Assembly: GCF_000472785.1 (NCBI RefSeq)
Contig: NZ_AXAL01000010.1
Coordinates: 124,001 to 188,000, forward strand
Direction of reading: 5' to 3'
Source: Mesorhizobium loti CJ3sym
GTDB taxonomy: Bacteria > Pseudomonadota > Alphaproteobacteria > Rhizobiales > Rhizobiaceae
Length of the DNA: 64,000 nucleotides
This document shows positions 16,373 through 25,406 of the stretch, piece after piece (position 1 is the stretch's first letter; every line of letters starts with the position of its first letter). Below the pieces are notes generated by a model. It did not search any database. It saw nothing but the letters and a program-made list of their open reading frames with translations, and was not told where the DNA came from. A program made the position numbers and the translations under genes.

Positions 16373-16769
16373 GACGGTTCCTTAATTCGGTCAGTAGCAG
16401 TAGGTCGCCGTTAATTTGCGGTTGCCCCCTCAAGGTGACAATCGGGCCAGGGAGACATTCAGTTCTTACTGTCAGTCAGAAATTGCCGCGCTTGCGCTTT
16501 CCGTCCGTCTTGCCTTCGCGCGGTCCATTGGGGATTGTCGACTCCTTCTCGCGCCAACGTTTGCGGATGGCGCGGATGCAGCGCCGGTCTGGTTAGGTCC
16601 AGCCTAAGCCGAACTACTGAAAATCATAATTTGTGCAGCGCACCCAGCGTGCTTTGCTCCATCGTCGGCTGAGAAAAGAAAAAACAACAGGCGACAGGCT
16701 TCGGCGATGCGTCGGAGCGGAATTTGGTTGAGCGCGGACAACGCCGACCTCAAAAAACAGGGGAACGTG
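16373..16769. promoter_or_regulatory. Intergenic region upstream of the NitT/TauT operon
   Basis: These 397 bp hold no credible gene. A small dyad, TTAGG at 16593-16597 and CCTAA at 16603-16607, could be an operator for the operon starting at 16770. I see no clear promoter boxes. Confidence 0.3.
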
Positions 16770-17759
16770 ATGACGACAATAATCTCAAAGTTTCGCCGGG
16801 CCGCGCTTGTGGCCGGGATTGCGCTCAGTGCCATATCGGTGAGCCTCCACGCCGAAGCTGGCAGCTTGAAACTGGGCATGACGACCTGGGTCGGATACGG
16901 GCCTCTCTTCCTTGCCCGTGACATGGGCTACTTCAAGGAAGGTGGGCTCGATGTCTCGCTCGAAATCATCGAGGAAGCCTCGCTGTACATGGCAGCTGTT
17001 GCCGCCGGCGAGCTCGACGGCAGCGCCTCGACCATCGACGAGATCATGAAGTATCGTTCGAAGGATGTCTGCTTCAAGTCGGTCTATGCGCTGGATGACA
17101 GCCATGGCGGCGATGGCGTTCTCGCGCCCAGTGGGATCAAGAGCGTCGCCGAGCTCAAGGGCATGGACGTTGCGCTGAACGAAGGCTCAGTGTCGCAGTT
17201 CTGGTTCAATATCCTGCTCAAGCAGGCCGGTCTCACCCAGGCCGATGTGAAGATCACCAACATGACGGCGGACGATGCCGCCGCCGCCTTCATGGCCGAT
17301 CGCATTCCTGTTGCCGTCACCTGGGAACCGCATCTGACGCTGGCCAAGAAGGAAAACAAGGGACAGGTGCTGATCGACTCCTCGAAGACGCCCGGCTTGA
17401 TCGTCGACGTGGTGGCGCTCAACTGCGACTACATCACGAAGAACCCCAAGGATGTCGAGGCGCTGGTGAAGGGCCTCTACAAGGCCAATGAGTTCATCAA
17501 GGAGAATCCTGAGAAGGCGTATGAGGTGATGGCCAAGGGCGTCGGCGGTTGGCTGAAGGAACCGAAGGATTTCGCCTCCTCGGCTGCGGGCGTGAACTTC
17601 TATGGCAAGCAGCGCAACGCCGAATTCTTCGCCGGTGGCGAGACTGGTGAAGCCGGCAAGCTGATCAAGCTGGGCGGCGATATCTGGGGCGGCTTCGGCA
17701 AGCTCAAGATGGACATCAAGTACGACGACCTCATCGATACGTCCTTCCTCGGGAAGTAA
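16770..17759 (+). CDS. ABC transporter substrate-binding protein, NitT/TauT (SsuA-like) family
   Basis: 329 residues. Residues 1-30 are a signal peptide (KFRRAALVAGIALSAISVSLHAEA), then the family core LKLGMTTWVGYGPLFLARDMGYFKEGGLDVSLE and AGELDGSASTIDE. This fold binds nitrate, taurine, sulfonates, pyrimidine precursors or amines in the periplasm. ATG at 16770 has GGGGAA upstream. Permease and ATPase genes follow, then four or more catabolic genes on the same strand, so the ligand is probably what those enzymes degrade. Confidence 0.9.
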   Translation: MTTIISKFRRAALVAGIALSAISVSLHAEAGSLKLGMTTWVGYGPLFLARDMGYFKEGGLDVSLEIIEEASLYMAAVAAGELDGSASTIDEIMKYRSKDVCFKSVYALDDSHGGDGVLAPSGIKSVAELKGMDVALNEGSVSQFWFNILLKQAGLTQADVKITNMTADDAAAAFMADRIPVAVTWEPHLTLAKKENKGQVLIDSSKTPGLIVDVVALNCDYITKNPKDVEALVKGLYKANEFIKENPEKAYEVMAKGVGGWLKEPKDFASSAAGVNFYGKQRNAEFFAGGETGEAGKLIKLGGDIWGGFGKLKMDIKYDDLIDTSFLGK

Positions 17760-17839
17760 CTTGACCTTGCAAAGTTGAATTGGCTGAACCGGAGGCGGAC
17801 CTTCGCGCCTCCGGTCCAAGCGGCCCAAAAGGGTATCCC

Positions 17840-18706
17840 GTGACATTAGCACCGAACACGAGCTCTCGGGTCAGTAATGGCGTAACCGCGAGAGTGGAAG
17901 AAGGTCAGGCCGGTCGATCCGTCCTGAAAGTCATCGCCACACCGTTTAGGGCTGTGCCGCGCTCTCTCTCCATCACGCTGGGCTTCATGGTCTGGATCGC
18001 CGTCATCGGCGGCTGGTTCGCGTTGACCTATTCCGGAGCGGTCAAGGAAATGTTCCTGCCTCGCCCCGAATCCGTGTTGACCACCACCATCAGGATGGCC
18101 GCCGACGGGTCGCTGTGGGAGCATGTTTTCGCCAGCGTCCAGGTGGTGTTGATCGGCTTCGTCATTTCGAGCATCGTTGCGGTGCCGCTTGGATTGACGA
18201 TGGGCACCTACCGCATCGTCCAGGCGGTGCTCGAACCGTTGGTCAATTTCATCCGCTATCTGCCGGTAACCTCCTTCGTGCCGCTTTTCATCCTGTGGAT
18301 CGGCATCGGCATCGAGCAGCGCGTTGCCGTCATCGTCTTCGGCGTCTTCTTCCAGCAGCTCGTCATGATCGCCGACAGCGCCCGCGGCGTCCAACGCGAC
18401 CTGGTCAACGCAGCCTATACGCTTGGTACGAAACGAGGCGACACGGTCTTCCACATCGTCTTCCCGGCCACGCTTCCGAACGTGCTGGATGTGCTGCGCG
18501 TCACCATGGGTTGGGCCTGGACCTATCTCGTCGTGGCCGAACTCGTCGCCGCCCGCAGCGGACTTGGCTATATCTCGCTCAAGGCCATGCGTGGCTTCCA
18601 GGTCGACGTGATCTTCATGGCCATCGCCATGATCGGCATCCTTGGTCTTTGCACCGACCAATTGTTCCGGGGCATCCGCCGCCTCGTCGCTCCCTGGGCC
18701 AATTGA
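17840..18706 (+). CDS. ABC transporter permease, NitT/TauT family
   Basis: About 288 residues from a GTG at 17840 with AGGG 7 nt upstream; an in-frame TTG at 17780 would extend it but has no ribosome site. Six membrane segments are visible, beginning with ITLGFMVWIAVIGGWFAL. The EAA loop that docks the ATPase is in LVNAAYTLGTKRGDTVFHIVFPATLPNVLDVLR. It pairs with the binding protein at 16770 and the ATPase at 18720. Confidence 0.88.
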   Translation: MTLAPNTSSRVSNGVTARVEEGQAGRSVLKVIATPFRAVPRSLSITLGFMVWIAVIGGWFALTYSGAVKEMFLPRPESVLTTTIRMAADGSLWEHVFASVQVVLIGFVISSIVAVPLGLTMGTYRIVQAVLEPLVNFIRYLPVTSFVPLFILWIGIGIEQRVAVIVFGVFFQQLVMIADSARGVQRDLVNAAYTLGTKRGDTVFHIVFPATLPNVLDVLRVTMGWAWTYLVVAELVAARSGLGYISLKAMRGFQVDVIFMAIAMIGILGLCTDQLFRGIRRLVAPWAN

Positions 18707-18719
18707 GGAATTCGCTGAC

Positions 18720-19523
18720 ATGGACGTCCTGACACTCACGACGAAACCGAAGAGCTCCGACATCGCCATCGACAATGTGGTCCTGCGCTACGGCAAGGGC
18801 GACAACGCCGTGCTGGCGCTGGATGGCATCTCGTTCCATGTCGTGCCCAATGAGTTCTGCGTGATCGTCGGCCCATCCGGCTGCGGCAAGTCGAGCCTGC
18901 TCTATCTCGTTGCGGGGCTCGAGGAGCGCACCGGCGGCATGATCTCTGTCGGCGGCAAGCCGGTCACCGAGCCAGGTCCGGATCGCGGCATGGTGTTTCA
19001 GGCCTATACGCTGTTTCCCTGGCTGACCGTGGCGCAGAACGTCGAATACGGCCCGAAGCGGAAGGGCATGACGGCGGCCGAGCGCAAGGCCATCGTCGAG
19101 CATTTCCTCCATGAGGTCGGCCTAGCGAAATTCGCCAACCACTATCCCTCGCAGCTGTCGGGCGGCATGAAGCAGCGCGTGGCGATTGCGCGTGCGCTCG
19201 CCAACGATCCGCAGGTGCTGCTGATGGACGAACCCTTCGGGGCGCTCGACAGCCAGACCCGCCACTCGATGCAGAAGCTTCTCTTGAGGATCTGGGACCA
19301 TTCCAAGAAAACCGTCCTGTTCGTCACCCACGACATAGACGAGGCGATCCTGCTGGCGGACCGGGTGCTGGTCATGTCCGGCCGGCCCGGCCAGATCAAG
19401 AAGGAAATCCGCGTCGGCCTTCCGCGTCCTCGCAGCATGGATCTGGTCATGGAGCCGAACTTCATCGCCATGAAGCGGGAAATCCTCGAGCTGTTGAAGA
19501 ACGACGAAGACGACGAGCACTAG
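18720..19523 (+). CDS. ABC transporter ATP-binding protein, NitT/TauT family
   Basis: 267 residues. Walker A is GPSGCGKSS, the Q-loop is MVFQAYTLFPWL, the signature is LSGGMKQRVAIARAL, Walker B is VLLMDEPFGALD and the switch His is in FVTHDIDEAI. The end KKEIRVGLPRPRSMD is typical of SsuB/TauB-type ATPases. GAGGAA lies 10 nt before the ATG, 13 bp after the permease stop. Confidence 0.9.
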   Translation: MDVLTLTTKPKSSDIAIDNVVLRYGKGDNAVLALDGISFHVVPNEFCVIVGPSGCGKSSLLYLVAGLEERTGGMISVGGKPVTEPGPDRGMVFQAYTLFPWLTVAQNVEYGPKRKGMTAAERKAIVEHFLHEVGLAKFANHYPSQLSGGMKQRVAIARALANDPQVLLMDEPFGALDSQTRHSMQKLLLRIWDHSKKTVLFVTHDIDEAILLADRVLVMSGRPGQIKKEIRVGLPRPRSMDLVMEPNFIAMKREILELLKNDEDDEH

Positions 19524-19567
19524 GCGATAGCAGCGGTCTTCGGGGTGGGGCACGAAACAGGCATGGC

Positions 19568-21193
19568 ATGAGCATCGAGACCACGGAATTCGACTATATC
19601 GTCGTCGGCGCGGGCTCGGCCGGTTGTGTCCTGGCCAACAGGTTGAGCGCGGCTCCTGGCAACCGCGTCTGCCTCATCGAGGCCGGCGGCAGCGACGACC
19701 GTACCCGGGTGCGCGTGCCCGCCGGCATTCTCTCGCTCTACGGCAATCCGACTTTCGACTACGGCTACAAGGGCGTGCCGCAGCCACTGCTCAACAACCG
19801 CCGCATACCGGTCAACCGGGGCAAGGTTCTCGGCGGGTCGAGTTCGATCAACTCGATGGTCTATATTCGCGGTGCCGCGCAGGACTACGATGAGTGGGCG
19901 GCACTTGGCTGCGTGGGTTGGTCCTATGCCGACGTGCTGCCGGTCTTCAAGACGCTGGAACGGAACCTCCTGTCGCAGAACCCGGCCTATCACGGCTTCG
20001 AGGGTGAACTGCTGGTCGACAATCCGCGCGATCCGAACGTCGTGTCCAGACTGTGGGTAGAGGCGGGCCGAGGCATAGGCCTGCCCGAAAACCGCGACTT
20101 CAATGCCGATGGCCAACTCGGTCTCGGCATCTACAACGTCACCCAGGACAAGGGCGAGCGCTTCTCGGCCTATTCAGCCTTCGTCCGGCCGGTTCTCGGC
20201 CGCCCGAACCTCCAGATTCTGTCCGGCGTCGAGGTGCTTGATCTGGCGGTCGAAAGCGGGCGCGTCACCGGTGTCAATGTGATCAGGGACGGGGCAACCC
20301 AAAGGTTGACATGCCGCGCCGAAGTGGTGCTCAGCGCGGGCGCGATCGGATCGCCGCGCATCCTGCTTGCTTCCGGCGTTGGCCCGGCCGAGGAGCTGAA
20401 GGCGGCGGGAATAGAACCGGTCATGAACGTGCCGGGCGTCGGCAAGAATCTGCGCGACCATGTCGACGGTATGATCACGGTGCGATCGAAGAGCACCAGG
20501 ACGCTCGGCCTGTCGCTCGCCAATCTGCCGGCGATGCTGGCGGCACCGTTTCAATATTTCGTCCGCCGCAAGGGCATGCTGACGACCAACTATGTCGAGG
20601 CCGGCGGCTTCGCCAGGACGAAGTATGCCGGGAGCGTACCGGACATTCAGTTCCACTTCGTGCCGGGCTATCGCAGCCATCGCGGCCGGCTCGTCGAATA
20701 TGGCCACGGCTATGCCGTGCACACCTGCGTGCTGCGGCCCGGCAGCGTCGGTGAAATCACGCTCGAGCGCGACGGCACCCGCCGCAACGTGCACATCGAT
20801 CACCGCTTCTTCAGTGACGAGCAGGATGCCCTGACCCTTGTCGAGGGCATCAAGGTTGCGCGTTCCATTCTGGCCTCGCCAGTCTTTGCCGATATTCGCG
20901 GACCGGAAATCCTGCCCGGACCCGATGTCGTCACCGACGACGAGATCCTTGCCTATCTGCGTGCCGAGGCGCTCACCGTTTATCACCCGGTCGGCACGGC
21001 CAAGATGGGCAAGGACACCATGGCGGTGGTCGATCCTGCCAGCCTCAAGGTGCACGGCTTCGACAATCTGCGTGTCGCGGATGCCTCCATCATGCCGACA
21101 TTGATCGGCGGCAACACCAATGCGCCATCCATGATGATCGGCGAAAAGGCGGCCACAGCGATGTTGTCGCAGCCGCATTTAGGCACAAGCTAA
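19568..21193 (+). CDS. GMC-family FAD-dependent oxidoreductase (choline dehydrogenase-like)
   Basis: 541 residues. FAD-binding N-terminus is YIVVGAGSAGCVLANRLS with the distal acidic residue in CLIEAGG. The GMC signatures are GKVLGGSSSINSMVYIRG and SAGAIGSPRILLASGVG, and the active-site His is in YHPVGTAKMG, followed by GGNTNAPSMMIGEKAA. Members oxidise alcohols to aldehydes, choline to betaine aldehyde being the model. An aldehyde dehydrogenase at 23765 could take the product. It begins 44 bp after the transporter ATPase gene. Confidence 0.88.
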   Translation: MSIETTEFDYIVVGAGSAGCVLANRLSAAPGNRVCLIEAGGSDDRTRVRVPAGILSLYGNPTFDYGYKGVPQPLLNNRRIPVNRGKVLGGSSSINSMVYIRGAAQDYDEWAALGCVGWSYADVLPVFKTLERNLLSQNPAYHGFEGELLVDNPRDPNVVSRLWVEAGRGIGLPENRDFNADGQLGLGIYNVTQDKGERFSAYSAFVRPVLGRPNLQILSGVEVLDLAVESGRVTGVNVIRDGATQRLTCRAEVVLSAGAIGSPRILLASGVGPAEELKAAGIEPVMNVPGVGKNLRDHVDGMITVRSKSTRTLGLSLANLPAMLAAPFQYFVRRKGMLTTNYVEAGGFARTKYAGSVPDIQFHFVPGYRSHRGRLVEYGHGYAVHTCVLRPGSVGEITLERDGTRRNVHIDHRFFSDEQDALTLVEGIKVARSILASPVFADIRGPEILPGPDVVTDDEILAYLRAEALTVYHPVGTAKMGKDTMAVVDPASLKVHGFDNLRVADASIMPTLIGGNTNAPSMMIGEKAATAMLSQPHLGTS

Positions 21194-21307
21194 CCATTGC
21201 CACATGAAATCGTAATTTTCGCTGCTCGGTCCCTCCGGTAGACCAGCAATCTGATCTCCGTCGCATCCGCGGAAATCTCGGGGAGAGAGCCAGAAAGGAC
21301 CGCTGCA

Positions 21308-22582
21308 ATGTCAGTTGAAAAAGTAGACACGCTTGTTGTCGGCGCTGGCCAGGCGGGGCTGGCCATGAGCGAGCATCTGAGCAAGTGCGGCGTGCCTCAT
21401 CTCATCGTTGAGCGGCAGCGTATCGCCGAGCGCTGGCGCTCAGAAAGATGGGACTCGCTGGTTGCCAATGGTCCGGCCTGGCATGACCGGTTTCCGGGCA
21501 TGGCGTTTCCGGATGCTGGCCCGGATTCCTTTATCGGCAAGGAAAAGGTCGCCGATTATTTTGTCGCCTACGCGGAGATGATCGCCGCCCCCATTCGCTG
21601 CGGCGTCGAGGTCAGGAAGGTGCAAAGGCTGGTCGGCCGGCCGGGTTTTCAGGTCGAGACCTCGGATGGCGTGATCGAGGCCAGAAGCGTGGTTGCGGCA
21701 ACCGGAGCGTTCCAGCACCCCGTCATTCCCTCAGTCGTTCCCAACGATGCCGGACCGATGCAGATTCATTCCAGCGCCTATCGCAATCCCGCCCAGTTGC
21801 CCCAAGGCGCGGTGCTGGTGGTTGGCTCGGGGTCTTCCGGCGTACAGATCGCTGACGAACTCCAGCGCGCGGGGCGGCGTGTTTACCTCTCGGTCGGCCC
21901 GCACGATCGGCCGCCGCGGGCCTATCGCGAGCGCGACTTCTGCTGGTGGCTGGGCGTTCTCGGCAAGTGGGACGCGCAGGCGCCGGCGCCTGGCACGGAA
22001 CATGTCACCATCGCGGTGAGTGGTGCGCGTGGCGGCCAGACGATCGATTTCCGGCGTCTTGCCGCACAAGGGATAACGCTGGTTGGCCGGACGGAGTCCT
22101 GCAAGGATGGCGTCATGGGCTTTGCCCACGATCTCACCCGAAATATCGCCCGCGGCGATGCAAACTACATGTCCGTTCTGGACGAGGCAGACGCCTATGT
22201 TGCCCGCAACGGCCTCGACCTTCCCGAAGAGCCCGACGCCCGCAAGATCGGACCGGACCCGCAATGCATGACAAATCCCATCCTCCAGTTGGATCTGGCA
22301 AAGGCCGGAATAGGTTCGATCATCTGGGCAACGGGATTTACCGTTGATTACAGCTGGCTCTGCGTTGATGTTTTCGACGAAAAGGGCAAGCCGAGGCATC
22401 AGCGCGGCGTTTCGACCGAGCCCGGAATCTATTTCCTCGGCCTGCCTTGGCAGTCACGCAGGGGGTCGAGCTTCATCTGGGGCGTCTGGCACGACGCCCA
22501 GCATGTAGCGGACCACATTTCCACGCAGCGCAAGTATCTGGCTTACCATGCGTCCGCAAGACGCGAGACCCAGGCGGCATAG
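21308..22582 (+). CDS. Flavin-containing monooxygenase / CzcO-like flavoprotein
   Basis: 424 residues. Two Rossmann motifs are seen: VVGAGQAGLAMSEHL for FAD near the N-terminus and VVGSGSSGVQIADEL for NADPH near residue 175. IWATGFTVDYSW matches the family's ATG-type C-terminal box, and FLGLPWQSRRGSSFIWGV closes the fold. Enzymes of this kind oxygenate nitrogen or sulfur atoms or perform Baeyer-Villiger reactions. AAAGGA precedes the ATG. It lies 114 bp after the GMC gene and is followed by RidA, which suggests a nitrogen-containing substrate. Confidence 0.85.
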   Translation: MSVEKVDTLVVGAGQAGLAMSEHLSKCGVPHLIVERQRIAERWRSERWDSLVANGPAWHDRFPGMAFPDAGPDSFIGKEKVADYFVAYAEMIAAPIRCGVEVRKVQRLVGRPGFQVETSDGVIEARSVVAATGAFQHPVIPSVVPNDAGPMQIHSSAYRNPAQLPQGAVLVVGSGSSGVQIADELQRAGRRVYLSVGPHDRPPRAYRERDFCWWLGVLGKWDAQAPAPGTEHVTIAVSGARGGQTIDFRRLAAQGITLVGRTESCKDGVMGFAHDLTRNIARGDANYMSVLDEADAYVARNGLDLPEEPDARKIGPDPQCMTNPILQLDLAKAGIGSIIWATGFTVDYSWLCVDVFDEKGKPRHQRGVSTEPGIYFLGLPWQSRRGSSFIWGVWHDAQHVADHISTQRKYLAYHASARRETQAA

Positions 22583-22631
22583 TCAGCTGCAACGGACGCC
22601 CAGACCTCGAGCCGATCCGACGGAGATCACG

Positions 22632-23060
22632 ATGGCCCATACAAGAATTCGCAAGTTCAACACCAAGGACACCTATCCGGAGCAGAAACTCGACAACGAT
22701 CTGTGTCAGGCGGTCGTTACGCGGGGCGGCAGAACCGTCTATCTGCGTGGCCAATGCCCGCAGGACCTCGACACCGCCAAGAACATCGGCAGCCATGACC
22801 CGGCCGAGCAGACGCACAAGGTGATGCAGAACATCCGCCAGCTGATCGAGGAATGCGGCGGCACCATGGAACATCTGGTCAAGGTGGTGGTCTACATAAC
22901 CGACGTGCGCCATCGCGAGGCGGTCTACCGCACCATGGGCGAGTACATCAAAGGCGTGCATCCCGTCTCGACCGGCCTCGTCGTGCAGGCCCTGGCGCGG
23001 CCCGACTGGCTGGTCGAGATCGACGGCACCGCCGTTATCCCTGATGATGACAAGGACTGA
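22632..23060 (+). CDS. RidA family protein (enamine/imine deaminase type)
   Basis: 142 residues from the ATG at 22632 with GGAG just upstream. The YjgF/RidA core is visible: GGRTVYLRGQCPQD, HKVMQNIRQLIEECGGTMEHLVKVVVYITDVRHREAVY, then the substrate-site Arg/Glu region VQALARPDWLVEIDGTAVI. RidA proteins hydrolyse reactive enamines and imines formed during amine or amino-acid oxidation. Its place after a monooxygenase and before a DUF1028 protein is a common catabolic pairing. Confidence 0.88.
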   Translation: MAHTRIRKFNTKDTYPEQKLDNDLCQAVVTRGGRTVYLRGQCPQDLDTAKNIGSHDPAEQTHKVMQNIRQLIEECGGTMEHLVKVVVYITDVRHREAVYRTMGEYIKGVHPVSTGLVVQALARPDWLVEIDGTAVIPDDDKD

Positions 23061-23065
23061 CGGCC

Positions 23066-23740
23066 ATGACCTTTTCCATTGTCGCGCGGTGCAGCCGCAC
23101 CGGCATGTTCGGCGTCGCGGTGTCCTCCTCGTCTCCGGCGGTGGCGGCGCGCTGCGCCTATGCACAGGCAGGCGTCGGTGCCGTTGCCAGCCAGAACGTC
23201 ACCGATCCGACACTTGGGCTGCGAGGCCTCGAATTGCTGGCGCGTGGCGCTTCGGCCGCCGAGGCAATCGCCATACTGCAGCGCACCGGCGCCTATCCTG
23301 AATACCGGCAGGTGCTGGCCGTCGATGCCGCTGGCACGACCGCGATCCATTCCGGACCCAGGGCGCTTGGCATCTGGGCGGAAGCGCGCGCGGAAAACGT
23401 CGCTTGCGGCGGCAACATGCTGGCCCATGACGGGGTGCCGCAGGCCATGGTCGAGGCCTTTCAGGCGTCGGAAGGGCATCTGGGCGACCGCCTCATCGCA
23501 ACCATGCGCGCCGCGCTGAAAGCGGGCGGCGAAGCCGGCCCGGTACATTCGGCTGGCATGAAGCTGGTGCGCGAGGTCGCCTGGCCGGTCGCCGATCTGC
23601 GCTGCGACTGGACCGACGACTTCCCGATCGAGCGACTGGCGAGCCTGTGGGACATCTACAAGCCGCAGCTCGATGCCTATGTGACCCGGGCGATAAACCC
23701 ATCCGATGCGCCGAGCTACGGCGTGCCGGGCGATGAATAG
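23066..23740 (+). CDS. DUF1028 family protein (Ntn-hydrolase-like)
   Basis: 224 residues beginning MTFSIVARCSRTGMFGVAVSSSSPAVAARC and continuing AGVGAVASQNVTDPTLG, the hallmark of DUF1028. The fold resembles Ntn hydrolases, but no reaction is firmly established for the family. The gene starts 5 bp after the RidA stop. DUF1028, RidA and M20 peptidase genes are often neighbours, and an M20 gene lies nearby at 26339, so a role in amide or N-acyl substrate breakdown is plausible. Confidence 0.85.
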   Translation: MTFSIVARCSRTGMFGVAVSSSSPAVAARCAYAQAGVGAVASQNVTDPTLGLRGLELLARGASAAEAIAILQRTGAYPEYRQVLAVDAAGTTAIHSGPRALGIWAEARAENVACGGNMLAHDGVPQAMVEAFQASEGHLGDRLIATMRAALKAGGEAGPVHSAGMKLVREVAWPVADLRCDWTDDFPIERLASLWDIYKPQLDAYVTRAINPSDAPSYGVPGDE

Positions 23741-23764
23741 CCAAGCCGCAGCCAAGGATCTGCT

Positions 23765-25255
23765 ATGAGCGAGCTCAGCCACAAGGACTGGATCGGCAGG
23801 GCGTCGGCTATCCGTTTTCGCGACAAGGCGTTCATCGACGGCAAGCCGGTTGCGGCGCGGTCCGGCCGGACCTTCGCCTGCGTCAACCCGGCAACCGGCG
23901 AGACGCTGGCCGACGTGGTGTCCTGTGGCGAAGAAGACATCGATCTGGCGGTTGCTGCCGCACGGCGCAGCTTCAACGACGGCGTCTGGTCACGGTCCAG
24001 TCCGGGGCACCGCAAGGAGGTGCTGCTGCGGCTGGCACAGTTGCTGCGCGAAAACCTGCATGAACTGGCGCTGCTTGAATCGCTCGACATGGGCAAGCTG
24101 GTCAGGGATGCGGTCTCGGTCGACGTCCCCGGCTCGGCGGCAATCTTCCAATGGTATGGCGAAGCCATCGACAAGATCTACGGCGAAGTGGCGCCGACCG
24201 GCGAAGGCGATCTGGTGTTGGTGCGGCGCGAGCCGCTTGGCGTGGTCGGCGCGGTGGTGCCGTGGAATTTCCCGCTCGACATGGCGACCTGGAAATGCGC
24301 GCCCGCACTTGCGGCGGGCAATTCGGTGGTGCTGAAACCCGCCGAGCAGTCGCCGTTGTCGGCCCTGCTTCTGGCCGAACTGGCCATAGAAGCAGGCCTG
24401 CCTGCTGGCGTGCTCAATGTGGTGCCGGGGCTCGGCGAAACCGCCGGCCAGGCGCTTGGCCGCCATATGGACGTGGATTGCCTTGCCTTCACCGGCTCGA
24501 CCGCCGTCGGCAAGATGTTCCTGCAGTATTCCGGTCAGTCGAACATGAAGCAGGTCTGGCTGGAAACCGGCGGCAAGAGCCCCAACCTTGTCTTTGCCGA
24601 TTGCAGGGATCTCGATGCGGCGGCCGACATGGCGGCCTTCGGCATCTTCTTCAACCAGGGCGAAATCTGTTCCGCCAATTCACGCCTGCTCGTGCAACGC
24701 GGCATCAAGGATGCTCTGGTCGAGAAATTGGTTCAGCGTGCGGCGGCCACCCAACCCGGCGATCCGCTCGATCCGGCTTCGAAAATGGGGGCGATGGTCG
24801 ATGCCCGCCACGCGACCAATGTCATGCGGTTTGTCGAGGCCGGCAAGAAAACCGCGCGCCTGGTTGCCGGCGGCGATCTTGTCACCGTCAACGGCCGCGG
24901 CAGCTTTATCCAGCCCACCATCTTCGACGATGTCGCGCCCGCCGATCCGATTGCCCGCGACGAGATTTTTGGGCCGGTGCTGTCGGTCATCGCCTTCGAT
25001 GACGAGGCGGAGGCGATCCGCATTGCCAATGACAGCCCATACGGGCTGGCCGCGTCGCTGTGGACCGACAGCCTGTCGCGTGCCCACCGCATCGCCGGCC
25101 GGCTTCATGCCGGTACGGTTTCCGTCAACACGGTCGACGCGCTGAGCCCGATGACGCCGTTCGGCGGCTTCAAGCAATCCGGCTTCGGCCGCGACCTGTC
25201 GCTGCATGCGCTCGACAAATACACCGCGCTGAAAACGACATGGATCAAATACTGA
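23765..25255 (+). CDS. Aldehyde dehydrogenase (PuuC-like)
   Basis: 496 residues. It has VPWNFPLDMATWK, KPAEQSPLSA, FTGSTAVGK, the general base in LETGGKSPN and the nucleophilic Cys in NQGEICSANSR. The EQSPLSA and MTPFGGFKQSGFGRDLSLHALDKYTALKTTWI segments (the last typical of gamma-glutamyl-aminobutyraldehyde dehydrogenases) support a PuuC-like subgroup. It is the last gene of the operon starting at 16770 and would convert the aldehyde made by the GMC enzyme into an acid. A palindromic repeat follows immediately. Confidence 0.88.
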   Translation: MSELSHKDWIGRASAIRFRDKAFIDGKPVAARSGRTFACVNPATGETLADVVSCGEEDIDLAVAAARRSFNDGVWSRSSPGHRKEVLLRLAQLLRENLHELALLESLDMGKLVRDAVSVDVPGSAAIFQWYGEAIDKIYGEVAPTGEGDLVLVRREPLGVVGAVVPWNFPLDMATWKCAPALAAGNSVVLKPAEQSPLSALLLAELAIEAGLPAGVLNVVPGLGETAGQALGRHMDVDCLAFTGSTAVGKMFLQYSGQSNMKQVWLETGGKSPNLVFADCRDLDAAADMAAFGIFFNQGEICSANSRLLVQRGIKDALVEKLVQRAAATQPGDPLDPASKMGAMVDARHATNVMRFVEAGKKTARLVAGGDLVTVNGRGSFIQPTIFDDVAPADPIARDEIFGPVLSVIAFDDEAEAIRIANDSPYGLAASLWTDSLSRAHRIAGRLHAGTVSVNTVDALSPMTPFGGFKQSGFGRDLSLHALDKYTALKTTWIKY

Positions 25256-25260
25256 TGGGC

Positions 25261-25367
25261 GCCTAAAGCGCATCGCGATTGAACGGATTCAAGCGATGCG
25301 CTTTAGGCCTTTGCTCTATGCATGTCGTTTGCGCAAAACCGGGGCCACTTTTGCGCGACATGCATTA
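25261..25367. repeat. Composite rhizobial-type palindromic repeat, copy 1
   Basis: The first element has perfect 16-bp arms at 25261-25276 and 25293-25308 around a 16-nt loop that itself contains TTGAA/TTCAA. The second element has TGCATGTCG at 25319-25327 and CGACATGCA at 25356-25364, with inner GCGCAAAA/TTTTGCGC-like pairing. A related copy in reverse order lies at 48525-48621. Neither element is followed by a T-run, so I class them as intergenic repeats that may also act as a transcript end. Confidence 0.8.
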
Positions 25368-25406
25368 GGCTTGATCGCAGCCCCCAAACCGGCAACATAG
25401 CCAGCC

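Noticed and set aside
25261..25308. The 16-bp stem as a standard terminator or a CRISPR-like repeat
   Set aside because: There is no T-run on either side and no spacer-repeat series. The related copy at 48525-48621 shows that it is a scattered palindromic element.
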